Translations under genes and position numbers: made by a program | DNA from: Ailanthus altissimus | Taxonomy: Eukaryota > Streptophyta > Magnoliopsida > Sapindales > Simaroubaceae | Assembly: GCA_946807835.1 (NCBI GenBank) | Contig: OX327697.1 | Coordinates: forward strand, 20,532,001 to 20,596,000 | Reading direction: 5' to 3' | DNA: 64,000 bases | In this document: positions 34,239 through 45,805 of the stretch, one piece after another | Numbering within the stretch: position 1 is the first letter of the stretch | Layout of the letters: every line of letters begins with the position of its first letter | The notes under the pieces: generated by a model | The model's input: the letters and a program-made list of their open reading frames with translations, nothing else | What the model was told of the DNA's origin: nothing | Databases searched by the model: none

Positions 34239-36960
34239 AGAATAACCACTATCACTAGAGTTCAAGCCCTTTTCAAGTCACTTGCAGTATGCCTTTTTAT
34301 GAAAATCATTAACTTTTCCTTTTATAATTTATGCTACCTTAAATGAAATCTTAGAAGAAAAGCTACTTAGATTGCTCTAGAAATGTAAGTAATCTTTAAG
34401 GTGAACAATAGCTAACATTAGAGATGTCAGTCCCTCATTTTATATGCAGAAGGTATTGCTAAAAGACGACTATAAGCCCTCAATTGAGTAGCAAAGAAGA
34501 TTAAATTCAGTTATGAAGGAGGTAGTAAAGAAAGAGATCATTAAATAGCTCGATGCAGTACTCATTTACCCGATATTCAACAGTTCATTGTAAGTCCAAT
34601 GCAATGTGTCCAAAAGAAAAGAGGAGTGACTGTCATAGCCAATGAAGTAATGAATTGATTTTAACACGTACAGTAACCGGATAGAGAGTATGTATGAACT
34701 ATTGGAAATTGAAGAAGGCTACTAGAAAGGATCATTTTTCACTACCTTTCATTGACCAAATGTTGAATAGATTGGCTGGGTATGAATATTATTGTTTCTT
34801 AGATAGATACTTAGGCTATAATCAAATAACATAGCCCTAAAAAACTAAGAAGAGACTACTTTTAATTATCCTTATAGAACGTTTGCAATCTAGAGGATGC
34901 CATTCGGAGTATGCAATGCACTCGCCACATTTTAGCTAGTATGACGGTGATATTTTTAGATATATCTAAACAGTTCTTAGAGGTATTTATGGATGAATTT
35001 TTCGTCTTCAGGTACTCATTCAACATGTACCTTAACAACTTATCTTTTGTGTTAAAAAGATGTGAAGAGACCAAATTTGGTGCTGAATTGGGAGAAGTGA
35101 CATTTTATTATGGTTAAGGAAAAGATTGTCTTGGGCTATAAGATTTCTTCACGAGGAATAGAAGTTGATCGGGAAAAAATTGAAATAATTGAGAAGCAGC
35201 CACTATTGATAAATGTTAAAAGAGTTATGAGTTTTCTTTTTATAGAATATTTATAAAAGACTTCTCCAAAATCTCCAAGCCTCTATGAAAATTGTTAGAG
35301 AAATAAGTGCAGTTCGATTTTGATCAAGCTTGTGTTAAAGCATTAAAGAAAAAGTTCATTTTAGCCCTATCATAGTAGCACCATATTAGAGTTTACCTTT
35401 TAAGCTTATGTGTGATGTCAATGACATTGCAGTAGGAGCGGTTCCGGGACAAAGAAAAGAAAAGATTTTTCATACCATCTACTATATAAGTAAGACATTA
35501 AACAATGCGTAGACCAATTATACGTCTACTAAAAAGGAGTTGCTAGCAGTGGTATTCACCCTCGACAAATTCAGCTCATACCTTATTAGAGTTAATGTAA
35601 TTGTATTCACAAATTATTCTACCATCAAGTACTTGATCATAAAATTGATGTAAAAGAAAGACTAATAAAATGGATGCTACTGCTACAAGAGTTCGATTTA
35701 GATATATAAGATAATAAAGGCACCGAGAACCAAGTTGCAGACCATTTCTCACATTTAGAAAGAGAGCATCAAGATAAAGATGAGAGATTGATAAATAAAT
35801 CCTTTCTAATAGTGCAAATGTTAGAAGCATAACACCTCAATCTACCATAGTATGATGATTTTTTCAATTACCTCGTAAGTGTTATTCTCCCTTCAGAGTT
35901 GAGTTCCTAACAGAATTTTTTTTTTTTTGCATGATGTGAAGTTCTATTACTAGGATGAGCCATTCTTGTTCAAGTAATGCGCAGATCAAATTATTAGAAG
36001 GTGCATACCAAGGAAAGAAATGGAAGACATACTTCAACACTACCATACTTTAAATTATGATGGGCACTTTGAAGGTGACAAGATAGTTGCAAAGGTCATT
36101 CAATTTGGATTTTACTAGCCATCATTATTTAAGAATGTCCACTTCTATTTGTCATATTGTGATCGATGCTAGTGGGTTGGAAATATATCAAAAAAATAAG
36201 AGATGCCCATACAAAGCAGTATAAAAGTAAAATATTTTAATGTATGGCGGATTAACTTCACCAGATACGGCACCCCACAAGCTATTATAAGTGATGAGGG
36301 CTCACATTTCTATAATAAAGTCTTTTTAGTCCTTCTATAGAGATATAGTGTGAGGCACAAGATTGCCACAACATACCATCCACAAACAAGTGGGCAGGTA
36401 GAAGTATCTAATAGAGAAGTAAAGAGAATCCTCGAGAAGACAGTGAAGCGAAGTTAAAAGGATTGGGCAATACAAATGGATGATGTACTTTGGCTTATCG
36501 AATAGCTTACAAGACTCTTATTAGAATGTCTAGTTAATCTTCGACAAAACATGTCATTTGTTGGTAAAGCTTAAACACAAAGCTTATTGGACATTTAATT
36601 TTGATATACAAACAGTTAGAGACAAATGCATGCTATAGCTGAATGAGATGGATGAATTACGGTTACAAGCATATGTGAATGCCAAGTTATACAAGGAGAA
36701 GATGAAAAGATGGTATGATAAGATAATAGCATCATGCTTATTTGAACTAGGACAATGAGTATTACTTCAATTCCTGACTTAAGTTATTTTCGGGAAAACT
36801 TAAATTAAGATGGTCTGGTCCATTTCGAGTAATTAAAGTGCATCCATATGGAGCAATAGACATTGAAGGTAAGTCTTCTAGAAAAATATTCAAAGTAAAT
36901 GGACAAATACTCGTGCATTATTAGAGAAGAGAGATTGATCGCTAAAAGTCCTTCGTTAAT
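34239..36960 (+). pseudogene. Athila-like pol, part 2: RT, RNase H, integrase
   Basis: Resumes directly after the solo LTR with LEFKPFSSHLQYAFL, the linker expected before RT. RT motifs: RRLNSVMKEVVKKEIIK (34490), RMPFGVCNA (about 34895) and VFMDEFFVF (34980; the YVDD-type catalytic box has lost its second Asp). RNase H: LMCDVNDIAVGAVPGQRKEK (35405) and TKKELLAVVFTLDKF. Integrase: DGHFEGDKIVAKVIQFGFY (36060), RYGTPQAIISDEGSHFYNK (36260) and [20 protein letters not shown] (36365). In-frame stops throughout; inactive. No 3' LTR was found after it. Confidence 0.85.
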
Positions 36961-37170
36961 TTAACCACGCCAAAATAGTAAGTAAATTATACATTAAGCC
37001 GATAACGTTAAATCAAATACTTTTTAAAAAATAACCCAAGTAATGTACATTTCTTTATTTATTATATATATATATATATATTTTATTAAAAAAGAACCAT
37101 CACTGTGGTGTTAGAAGCCAACATCGTGGTGCCTACTCGGGTCTAGTAAAAAGTCCTAGAGGCAGAAACT
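36961..37170. other. Spacer with (AT)n run
   Basis: Short AT-rich stretch between Athila integrase and the chromovirus fragment, with a TA dinucleotide run at about 37062-37080. Nothing else recognised. Confidence 0.5.
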
Positions 37171-37415
37171 CAATGTCGAGACATTCTATGCTTAAGGCTA
37201 CAGTGCCTACTTATTTTAGATGAGTATGCAGAACATTTAAAACTTGTTTTAGATGTTTTAAGAAAAGAAGAGTTGTTTGTTAACATAAATAATGTATCTT
37301 TTGCACCGATAAGCTTGTATTTTTTAGTTTTGTTGTTAGTGCTAAAGGAATTGAGGTAGATGAAAAAATGGTTAAGGCAATCCAAGTTTGGTTGAAACCT
37401 ACAGGTGTAGGTCAT
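37171..37415 (+). pseudogene. Chromovirus-type RT fragment, left part
   Basis: Gives EYAEHLKLVLDVLRKEELFVNINNVSF and a following V..GIEVDEKMVKAIQVW-like segment, then TGVGH. This is the stretch after the RT catalytic site in Ty3-gypsy elements of chromovirus type. It is cut at GTCAT by C2 and resumes at 38880 with VRSFHG-like sequence. Confidence 0.8.
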
Positions 37416-38874
37416 TGTTTGTGAAATTATACATACGTGCATTGTAACTGCAAATGCATAAGTCGTGAACAAGTAATAAAGTAATGAGTATGAGTATTGT
37501 TCTTACGATGATTGATCTTTCAAAGCTATGCTAAGTATTATGGGTTTTCGTAACTCAATTTTATCTAGGTGACTTGATTTAACTGTAATAACTAAGAAAA
37601 ATTAAACTAACAACCTAAATTAAGCGATTAACAAAGCAACAATTAAAAATAATAATCTTGCAAAATGATAAATTTATGGTAAATGAGATCATAGGGTATT
37701 AATTTCACTCTATTTTTCCTATGTTTGTTCTTTTTAGCAATTTTGTTCAATTCATTAATCAATGGATTAAGACTAATCTCATTATCTGTTTTGAGCGTCA
37801 AATGAGATACTATGTATAATATATTCAAGTTAATATCCCTATTTAACTTGTCTACCTATACATATATTACACAAACCTTAAATTGATTATCTAAGAATTA
37901 ATCTCATTATCTCTCTCAAAAGTCAAATGAGATTAATGTCACGCCCCAAGTGTTCTCACACATTTTTTTGAACACTTGGTATGCACCACATGCAATTATT
38001 GAGCAAATCTTAGTGATTTCTCAAATACTATTAGCCTCCAAACTCAATAACAACCTAAGGTTATGTTTTTAAAATCCGATAAATGGGTCAATCTCTCTCG
38101 AGCATTAATCTAAAAATCAATAACAACTAATTCATTTTCTAATCAATTAGAAGCATTAAGTATAATAAAACATAAATGAATGAAATAATACATCACTAAA
38201 TCATCTAAACATAGTATCTATAAAAACCCACATCAAACTCTAGAATTCAATGTTTAGGCACACATCAATCCAACCATAACAAAAATTATCAAGAAATCCA
38301 TGATACAAACATGTTTAACAATATTCGTAACTACAAATTTCAAACAAAAGAGAAAGATAAAAAGAAAAAGAGAAAACCAAATTTGGGGATGTCTCTAAGA
38401 CTTCAATCCTTCAAATGTTTTTAATGATCTTCAAGAAGCCTTGGAGACATTCTTTCTCTTTTTCAAATTTGAGTTCAAGCATTTCTCTATTGTATTTTTC
38501 GTGCCTCTCCTTGATGATATGAGAAGCAGCTCAAATATTCTAGTTATAAGCTTTAAATTAAGGCAAGAATTTGGGAAAAATGTCAAATTTGATTTAAGGC
38601 TGCGGCCAGGAAAAAGTGGGACTGCAGCCTTAACTTACTACCCAAATTGAGGCTACAGCGTGGAACAGTGGTGCTGCAGCTCACTGTTTATTTCTACTAT
38701 TCATTGTTACTGTTTACTTTGAGCATTTTCTTCCATATTTTACAATTTTGTGCATTTTTCTCAAAATTTTATCTTAAATAGTTCTATTAACTTGAAATAT
38801 AATATATTTTTATTCAAATTAAGTAATAACTAAGTTTAGAAGTTCAAAACAATATATATAAAATGCACTCATCA
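37416..38874 (-). mobile_element. C2: solo LTR of family C
   Basis: Plus strand begins TGTTTGTGAAATT and ends CACTCATCA. Flanks are GTCAT (37411-37415) and GTAAT (38875-38879), a 4 of 5 match. Removing LTR and one flank restores continuous chromovirus RT reading (TGVGH then VRSFHGL-like), which supports the boundaries. Length 1459 bp. Parallel to C1. Confidence 0.9.
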
Positions 38875-38879
38875 GTAAT

Positions 38880-39420
38880 GTTAGAAGTTTTCATGGTTTG
38901 ACTAGCTTTTATAAGAGATTTGTAAAATATTTTAGTAGCCTAGCCACACCTTTAACTGAAGTTATAAAAAAGAATGTAGGTTTTAAGCGGGGAGATGAAC
39001 AAGAATAGACATTTAATTTGATTAAGAAAGAAATTAACTAATGCACCTTTACTTGCTTTACCTAAATTCACTAAGACTTTTGAAATTTAGTGTGATGCTT
39101 CAGGAATAGGTATTAGAGCTATACTAATACAAAAAGAATGCCCATTGGGCATTTTAGTGAGAAGCTAAATAGAGCAGACTTAAATTACCCTACCTATAAT
39201 AAAGAGATGTATGCATTATTTAGGACATTAAAAATTCGGTAGCATTTGAAGGGTCAACACAAGCTAAACAAGCGGCATGCCAAATAGGTGGAGTTCATTG
39301 AAACGTTTTCTTATATGATCAAGTACAAGTAAGGTAAGAAAAAATTTGTGTTTGATGCATTATCTCGAAGATGAAAAAAATAATGCTAACTTTGTTAGGC
39401 ACATCCATAAAAAAGCATGA
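38880..39420 (+). pseudogene. Chromovirus-type RNase H region
   Basis: Continues from the 37171-37415 fragment: SFHGLTSFYKRFVKYFSSLA, PLTEVIKKNVGFKRGDEQE, then the RNase H start (APLLALPKFTKTFEI-CDASGIGI), [28 protein letters not shown], IKYKxGKKKFVFDALSRR. The HLKGQHKLNKRHAKW and ADALSRR blocks are typical of chromoviruses. Stops and frame changes interrupt it. Confidence 0.82.
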
Positions 39421-39985
39421 TAAAAATTTGAAAGAAGAATTGAACAATATGTCAACTAAGCTAATAAGAGGCGCAAAAAATTATATTTAAGTCGAGTAAT
39501 TAGGTTTAGTAGCATATGAGAAAGAAACGGTTTCCTATTTAAAGATGTTCTAAACTACTTACAAAGGGAGATGAACCATTTAAGTGATTACAAACGGTTT
39601 CATAAGATCCGTTGAGCATCAATAGGGGTTCAATGATAAAGGTAGGAACCAAAAAAATGAATGAAGTATTAAATGGGTTAATTGAGCACACCTCAAATTC
39701 ATACTTTGTTCATGACACTAATTTGACAGAATTGAGTGTTTAAGATGATCAATGCCTTGTCAATGTTATTCAAGTTTCTTTAACTAATTTGGAGCAATTT
39801 ACATAAAGAAAAAAATAAGACGCATATCAATTTAGGAAGAAAGATTTTGCGTCATTGTTCACGCATTATTGTTCACATGACTTTATTAGATCCTTACTTT
39901 CTTTGTTTCTTTTTTTTATTCTTAATTTAAATTTAGAAACAAGAATACAAAAATATTTGTTTTATTAATATGCTTATTATTTATT
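39421..39985 (+). other. Decayed downstream part of the chromovirus fragment
   Basis: No integrase motif is recognisable. Lys/Asn-rich translations with stops continue up to the TATA-like site near 40063, so this is probably a deleted internal region. Confidence 0.35.
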
Positions 39986-40344
39986 TCTTATTTTTGTAAT
40001 TAATTCCTACTATGACTTAGGATTTGATTTATTTTTTCTTTTATGGTCTTGGTAAATTTGACTATATAAGGCCCTATAATCCTAAAGGGAATTCAAAGTT
40101 TTAATATTAATAATAGTAAAAGTTCTCTCTTGGTTCTTCAAAAAACTTTTCAGAACTTATTAACATTTCTTCTTGTAACATTCATTTTTAACTTATCACT
40201 TACAATCTTTTTTATCTTTCTTGGGTATGGGTTTACCCTAATTTCTTATACATTTGGTTCTTATCTCTTTATAGATAACAAGGCAAGATCCTTTATTTTT
40301 ATTTATTTGCGAACTTAAATTAAAACAATCCTTAACAAAGGAAC
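39986..40344 (+). mobile_element. Possible LTR relic of the chromovirus element
   Basis: Contains a good TATA box (gactatataaggcc at about 40060-40072) and downstream repeated ttcttgtaac/ttcttatac-like leader text. A retrotransposon LTR is the likely reading given the neighbours, but the ends were not found. Confidence 0.35.
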
Positions 40345-40819
40345 CTTGTTAAGTATTATATACATCGCTTTTTTTTGTGAGGTTCAAATCAAGTAATAGA
40401 TAAACAAGTTAAATAAGGATATCAACTTGGATGTGCATGTATAGGATCTCATTTGATGCTCGTGAGAGGTAATGAAATTATTTCTAAACCCTTGATTAAT
40501 GAACTCCTAAGAATATTTATTAATCACTAATTATAAATAATATAGAAAATGTAGAGTGAAATCAAGACTCTATGACCATTTTACCATAAAAATCTTATCT
40601 CCTTGAATGATTTAATTGTTAGTTTTAGTATCTTTAATTTTCTTGACCAATTTAGAGTTTAAATTAACTTAAATAAAGTTAAATTGTTAGTACCATAATA
40701 TTTAGTATTAGTTTAGAGTATCAATCCTCATAAAAAAACGATACTCATTTGTTACTCTATTACTTGTTAACGACTCGTACAATTACGGTTAAAATTCGTG
40801 TGTGTTAATTAAACAAACA
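40345..40819 (+). mobile_element. C3: 3' part of a family C LTR
   Basis: Matches the reverse complement of C1/C2: gatctcatttgatgctcg, caatcctcataaaaaaacga-like text, ttgttactctattacttgtt and the terminal AAACAAACA (40811-40819). Only the right-hand third of the LTR is present. Confidence 0.75.
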
Positions 40820-42680
40820 CTACTTATCAAACCTGTATAACTTAAAGTCTCTCTTTCCGAATGCTAAAAGTATTAATTATTCTGAAGCAATTCTTAGAAT
40901 AAATAAGTCAAGGCCTGACACAAATTTCAGTCTTTTGAACACCAAAATGTCAATGACTAAATCTCTACAAATGAGCCTACACAAAACATAAACATTGACC
41001 TTCCACAAAATCATCATAAAAAATTTCACACAAACACCACACCAGTCGAAACACCAAAAATTGAAACTTTCAATTATAGAATACAAGCTTCCAATATTCA
41101 TCCTATGATAACTAGATCAAAGGTAAGTATATATAAACCAAAAGTTATATACCTTGGAAGTCAATAAAGTTGAAGACAGTTGAAGACTTTACTCCTGTAA
41201 TAGTTGTAGAGGCTCTTAAGTATGATCATTGAAAGGGAACAATGGATGAGGAGTATTAAGCTTTAATTAGAACTAAAACTTAGGAACTTGTTCCTTATGA
41301 TCAAAATTACAAAATTGTTGGAAATAATATGTATTAATAATTAAAAGGAACCCTGATGGAAATTTTCAAGATACAAAGACAGGCTTGTTGTCAAAGGTTT
41401 TCACTAAACATCGGGAATAGATTTCACTACAACTTTCAACCTTGTGGGTAAAGCAAGTACTGTTAGAGTAATCTAAGTTTGGCTATTACAATGGTTAGAT
41501 TTTGCACCTTTATGGCAATTGGATTTTAATAATACATTCTTGAATGGAGAATTATGTGAATCAGTTAATGAGTCAACTAGAAGAGTTCATTTTACAAAGA
41601 AAAACTGAGTATATATGCAGGTTAAAGAAATGCTTGTATGGACAAAAGCTACCTCCAAAAGCTTGGTCTGACAAATTAAAATCAACATTGTTAAAGTGGG
41701 GCTTTTATAACACTAATATGATATTTCTTTATTTGTTAGAAAATTAAAAGACGAGCTTATTATCTTAGTGTATATTGATAATATCATCATCACTAGCAAT
41801 AATTCTTTTGTTATTTAACAACTAATAGATCAACTGAACACAACTTTTGCTCTCAAGGAGCTTGGTGAATTGAGTTACTTCCTAATAATAGAAGTAAATA
41901 GATCACCAGTAGGTACATCTGTCGCAGACCAAGTATATAGAAAATTTGTTGAAGAAAACTCACACAGAAGCAACTAAAAGCACACCAAGTCCTATGAGTA
42001 CAAAATTAAAGATGACTAAGAGTAAGGGACAACGTTTAAATATGCATCTCTATATAGAAGTGTTAAAGGAGCTTTTTAATATGTGACATTGCTAGACCAA
42101 ACATATCATTTGCTATAAATAAATTAAGACAATTTCTTTCATGTCTAACTAATATGCATTAGCAGTGCCGCAAGAGATTGGTTATATATTTGCAAGGAAT
42201 AAAAATGTTTGGTCTAAATTTTAGAGCTGGTAATCAATTAGATGTGGTGGCTTTCTCAGATGCTGGTTAGGCTTATGATGATAGAAGATTAGCAAGTGAT
42301 TATTGTGTCTACTTTGTTAAAATTTTAATTTCATGGAGCTCAAAGGAATAGATTGTGATAGCTAGATTAAGTATGAGCCTAAATATGGAGCTTTATCTCT
42401 GGTAATAGTTGAGATATGTTAGTTTCAATTATTGTTAACAGAATTTAACTTGACCATCCATAGAGTGACAACTATTTGGTGTGACAACTAAAGTGCAACA
42501 TCTTTAGCAGTAAATCTTGTGTTCTATAATCATATCAAACATATAGAGATGGATATTCATTTCATCAGAGAGAAGGTTCTAGTTAATAAAATTGACATCA
42601 GATATGTGCTAATAGATGATCAAACAACTGATGTTTTCACCAAAGCATTGCCTGTAAGCGATATTTAGCTTTAGAGGGGA
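40820..42680 (+). pseudogene. Second copia element: RT and RNase H remnants
   Basis: From 41100, broken frames give HPMITRSKVSIYKPKV (the start of copia RT), KRNPDGNFQDTKTGLLSKVF, ILIIHS-MENYVNQ, LKKCLYGQKLPPKAWSDKLK, a VYIDNIIIT-like catalytic block (YVDD changed to YIDN) near 41770, then RNase H blocks (NHIKHIEMDIHFIREKVLVN, DIRYVLIDDQTTDVFTKALP at the end, 42595-42650). A polypurine tract (agaggggatgg) follows. Many stops; inactive. This is a different copia lineage from the one at 51869. Confidence 0.85.
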
Positions 42681-43145
42681 TGGAAGAATAAATCAATGAA
42701 GCTGCTAATAAAGCTACTAGTTGCAGGGAAAGTTTTTGTAAGTTGCTGCATAAGTATCCGGTGATAAAATGTAAAGGAGTTGCAGAGAGTGCAGGATGTA
42801 CAATCAGGACCAGAAGAGGCAATGTAGCAAAGGCAAGGTACCAGCAGTACAAAGCATTAGAAGTTAAGCTATTCCTACGTGGCAATGAGGAGTCCATCTG
42901 GCAGAAAGTTTGTTACAGTTAGTTTTGGTGTTAAGCAAGTTGCAGAAAGCTATTGTAACAAGCTATATTTCCTGCCAAAACTAATAACTCTATAGATTCT
43001 TCTAAATAAGTTGTATAAATTATAGTAGCTGATATATTTCTTGTAATTAGTTCAATAATGGCAAGTATTATTCAGTTCATTTGTTCTCTCATTTCTCTCA
43101 AATAGCTTTGTTTGGCTACTTTCCAAGAAAGTTTACTTGCTAACA
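42681..43145 (+). mobile_element. 3' LTR of the second copia element
   Basis: Starts TGGAAGAATAAATC directly after the purine-rich aGAGGGGA and ends probably at gctaaca (43145). About 465 bp, a usual size for this kind of copia. The same LTR sequence recurs as a fragment at 28012-28192. The right boundary is inferred from TG...CA rules only. Confidence 0.65.
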
Positions 43146-44411
43146 AATCCAGAAAATCAAACTTTTTCAATGAACCTAACACCACCTAATAGATGATGCT
43201 GAGTACTAACCACCCTACTAAAGAAATGATTGGAAGGCCTTAACTATTTAGATAATTATTTAACTATTAATCTAAATAAAATTAATTAAACATTTAATTA
43301 ATGATATATATAGTAATCAAATATATCAAATATACATTTTATACTATTTAAAACATTTAATTTAACTTATTTTTAGACATTCACATATTTATAATTTTTT
43401 TCTCATATCTATCATAACCTTTTTATAAAAAACAAATCCTAATCTATATTTTTCATCTCCATTTAATGTTTTCCTCTGTAGGCATGTTTAAATTTTTTTA
43501 TTCAACTAAATTAAAAGAGAAATCTCATTCATTACAACTAAATTTCATTATTAAAATTAATTTATAGGTCAAAGTTAATTGCAACCAAAACAATTAGATT
43601 TTGGAAAGGATTAGCATTCCCTTAACTATTGCATAAGAAAAGTGAAAGAAATTGTGTAAAAGAGATTATTATTTTCATATATTATATCAAACATGTTTTT
43701 AAATTTGAAAATAGTTTTCAAATATTATATTAAGCACATTGTTAAATTTGAAATGTATGCCAATTATTTCTTGGATCACCAACCAAATGCCGATTATTTT
43801 TATAAATAATTAGTTAATCAAATTAAAATTATATATTTCTAATATTACTCAATATATATATTTTAAAGTTAATTAACTTGACAATATTTTTAGGACATAA
43901 ATAAAAAGTAAATATAGCACTCTAAGGGATATAAATATTAAATTACTAGTTTAAGACATTCTAGCATCTATATTTAGACATTCCAAATATATATCATTTA
44001 AATATTATGTATTAAGATTTATTTTTGAAGCAATTTAATATTATTGATAAAAATTAAGATATATTATAAGGGTTACTGTTATTAAAGTAGAGAATTATTA
44101 GGACAATCTAAATACAAACTTTGTCTTATAGAGGGAGACAATAACTCTATAGTTGAAGGACAATCAACAAATGAATTCTTCTACCCCTATTGAAGACGGG
44201 AAGTATTATCTTCACATAAGAGAAATTTTATAACCTCACAAAAAGAAAAACCACCCTCACGTAGGAGGAAAAATATAAAAAACCATCGCACAAAAGGAAA
44301 AAAAAAACATCCTCACGTACGAGGGTTATGCACAACCACCAAAATACATGTACAATCTTCGTTTAATACAAACTAATACCCTATCAAACTATCAACATAG
44401 ACCAACAATAC
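43146..44411. other. AT-rich spacer, nothing recognised
   Basis: No coding or transposon-protein signal. At 44225-44330 an imperfect duplication is visible: two blocks containing cctcacgta..agg separated by about 58 bases within an A-rich stretch. Confidence 0.5.
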
Positions 44412-45805
44412 TGACATGTCTAGAATATATGAATTTATTCTCAAGTGTAGGATTGTCGAAGTAATAACTAATCCGGTAAAAACGGGGTCAATTCACAGAG
44501 AAGTAGAATTAAAATTACAAACTATAAATACTTTAAAGACAAATAAAGTAGTATAAAATATTTACAAATAATAATTCAATTAACCAATTAAAATAAAAAT
44601 TAAAGTTAGGGGGATTTACTATTGACATATGAAATAAGAATATATTAAACTCTCTTTATAATTCAATTGGAATTCTCACACAAAGGAGATTCCAATCAAA
44701 AGATGTAATAATTAAGGTTCATCATCATTTATATATTAACTTGTAATTATTTTTTTAAATTATTATACACCAAATCTTGTAAATGGGTTCAAGTATTTAT
44801 TATGCCAATATTTATCTTTGTTTACAATAAATCAAGACTCCCACTTTACAAGAAAATGTATTTATGCCAAATCTTGTAAATGGTTTCAAAAATTTATTAT
44901 GCCAACTATAAAAATTATTTATAATAAATCAAGATACACCATTTACAAGAAATGGTATCAATATTCCAAATAAAATAAATACATCATATATAAATTTGCA
45001 TAACTTAATAATGAAACATTAAATTTATATCTTTTTACTTTACCAAGAGTTTCACCCTTTCACCTTAGGAAAAAGAAAATTACTTTGACATAATAAAATT
45101 AAAGAAAAATAAAAGAGATAGAAGAATAAATAACATGAACTTTAGAATAGTAAACAAAAGAAATTATACTACAACTACAAAGAGATAATATAAAAATTAA
45201 GTATTTTGAACTAAATTCTAGTTCTTTTGGTATAAATAGGTCACTTATTTATAGAAAAATATGGATAAATTAAGACAAATGAAGAGGTAACCACTTGGAT
45301 GATAAAAATTAAGAATGGTGGTAACTAATTTGCATTGATTATCATTAATACACTCACTTAATTATCTAATTTAGAATTGATGTGGTCTAAATTAACTTTT
45401 ACTCAAAAAAAATTAAAGTTGTAGATAAGTCTCTTATCTTTCTAGATTGATTTATCTCATACGTATTTATTTAGTTATGAGGCAAATATTGATGACTATT
45501 AAGATTGGGCGTATACTGCAGATCAATTCTATTCTAGTCTATTTTTCACCCTTCAAACACTCAAATTTCAAAGTTCCTTGTGAAATATAATATTTTATCC
45601 CATTGACTCAGATCTGCATAGGATTAAGAATTACTACAATTAGATTCCTAGAACGTTATGCCCATTTTACCGAACTTACCACAAAATAATTAAAATCTAA
45701 TTAGGTAAAATATTATAAACATGCTTAAATTAGGGAGGTTAATGATACTAGTAATACAAAAAAATAATATAAATTTCTTATTAAATGTGTAATTTCAAGT
45801 ATTCA
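44412..45805 (-). mobile_element. E1: 3' LTR of the minus-strand Athila-like element
   Basis: Right edge CA at 45805 (sense TGAATACTTGAAATTAC); left edge near tgacatgtctagaat (44412). It shares about 0.95 kb with E2 (58977-59933): caaaaatttattatgccaa, ataataaatcaagatacacc, taccaagagtttcacc, tagtctatttttc and ggtcaaatattg-type blocks. The region 44440-44520 (tcaagtgtaggattgtcgaa, ggggtcaattcacagagaag) is typical of LTR ends in this group. Confidence 0.7.

Noticed and set aside
44220..44340. Short cctcacgta repeats as a CRISPR-like or regulatory array
   Set aside because: Only two imperfect copies in A-rich DNA; a plant nuclear setting makes an array implausible.
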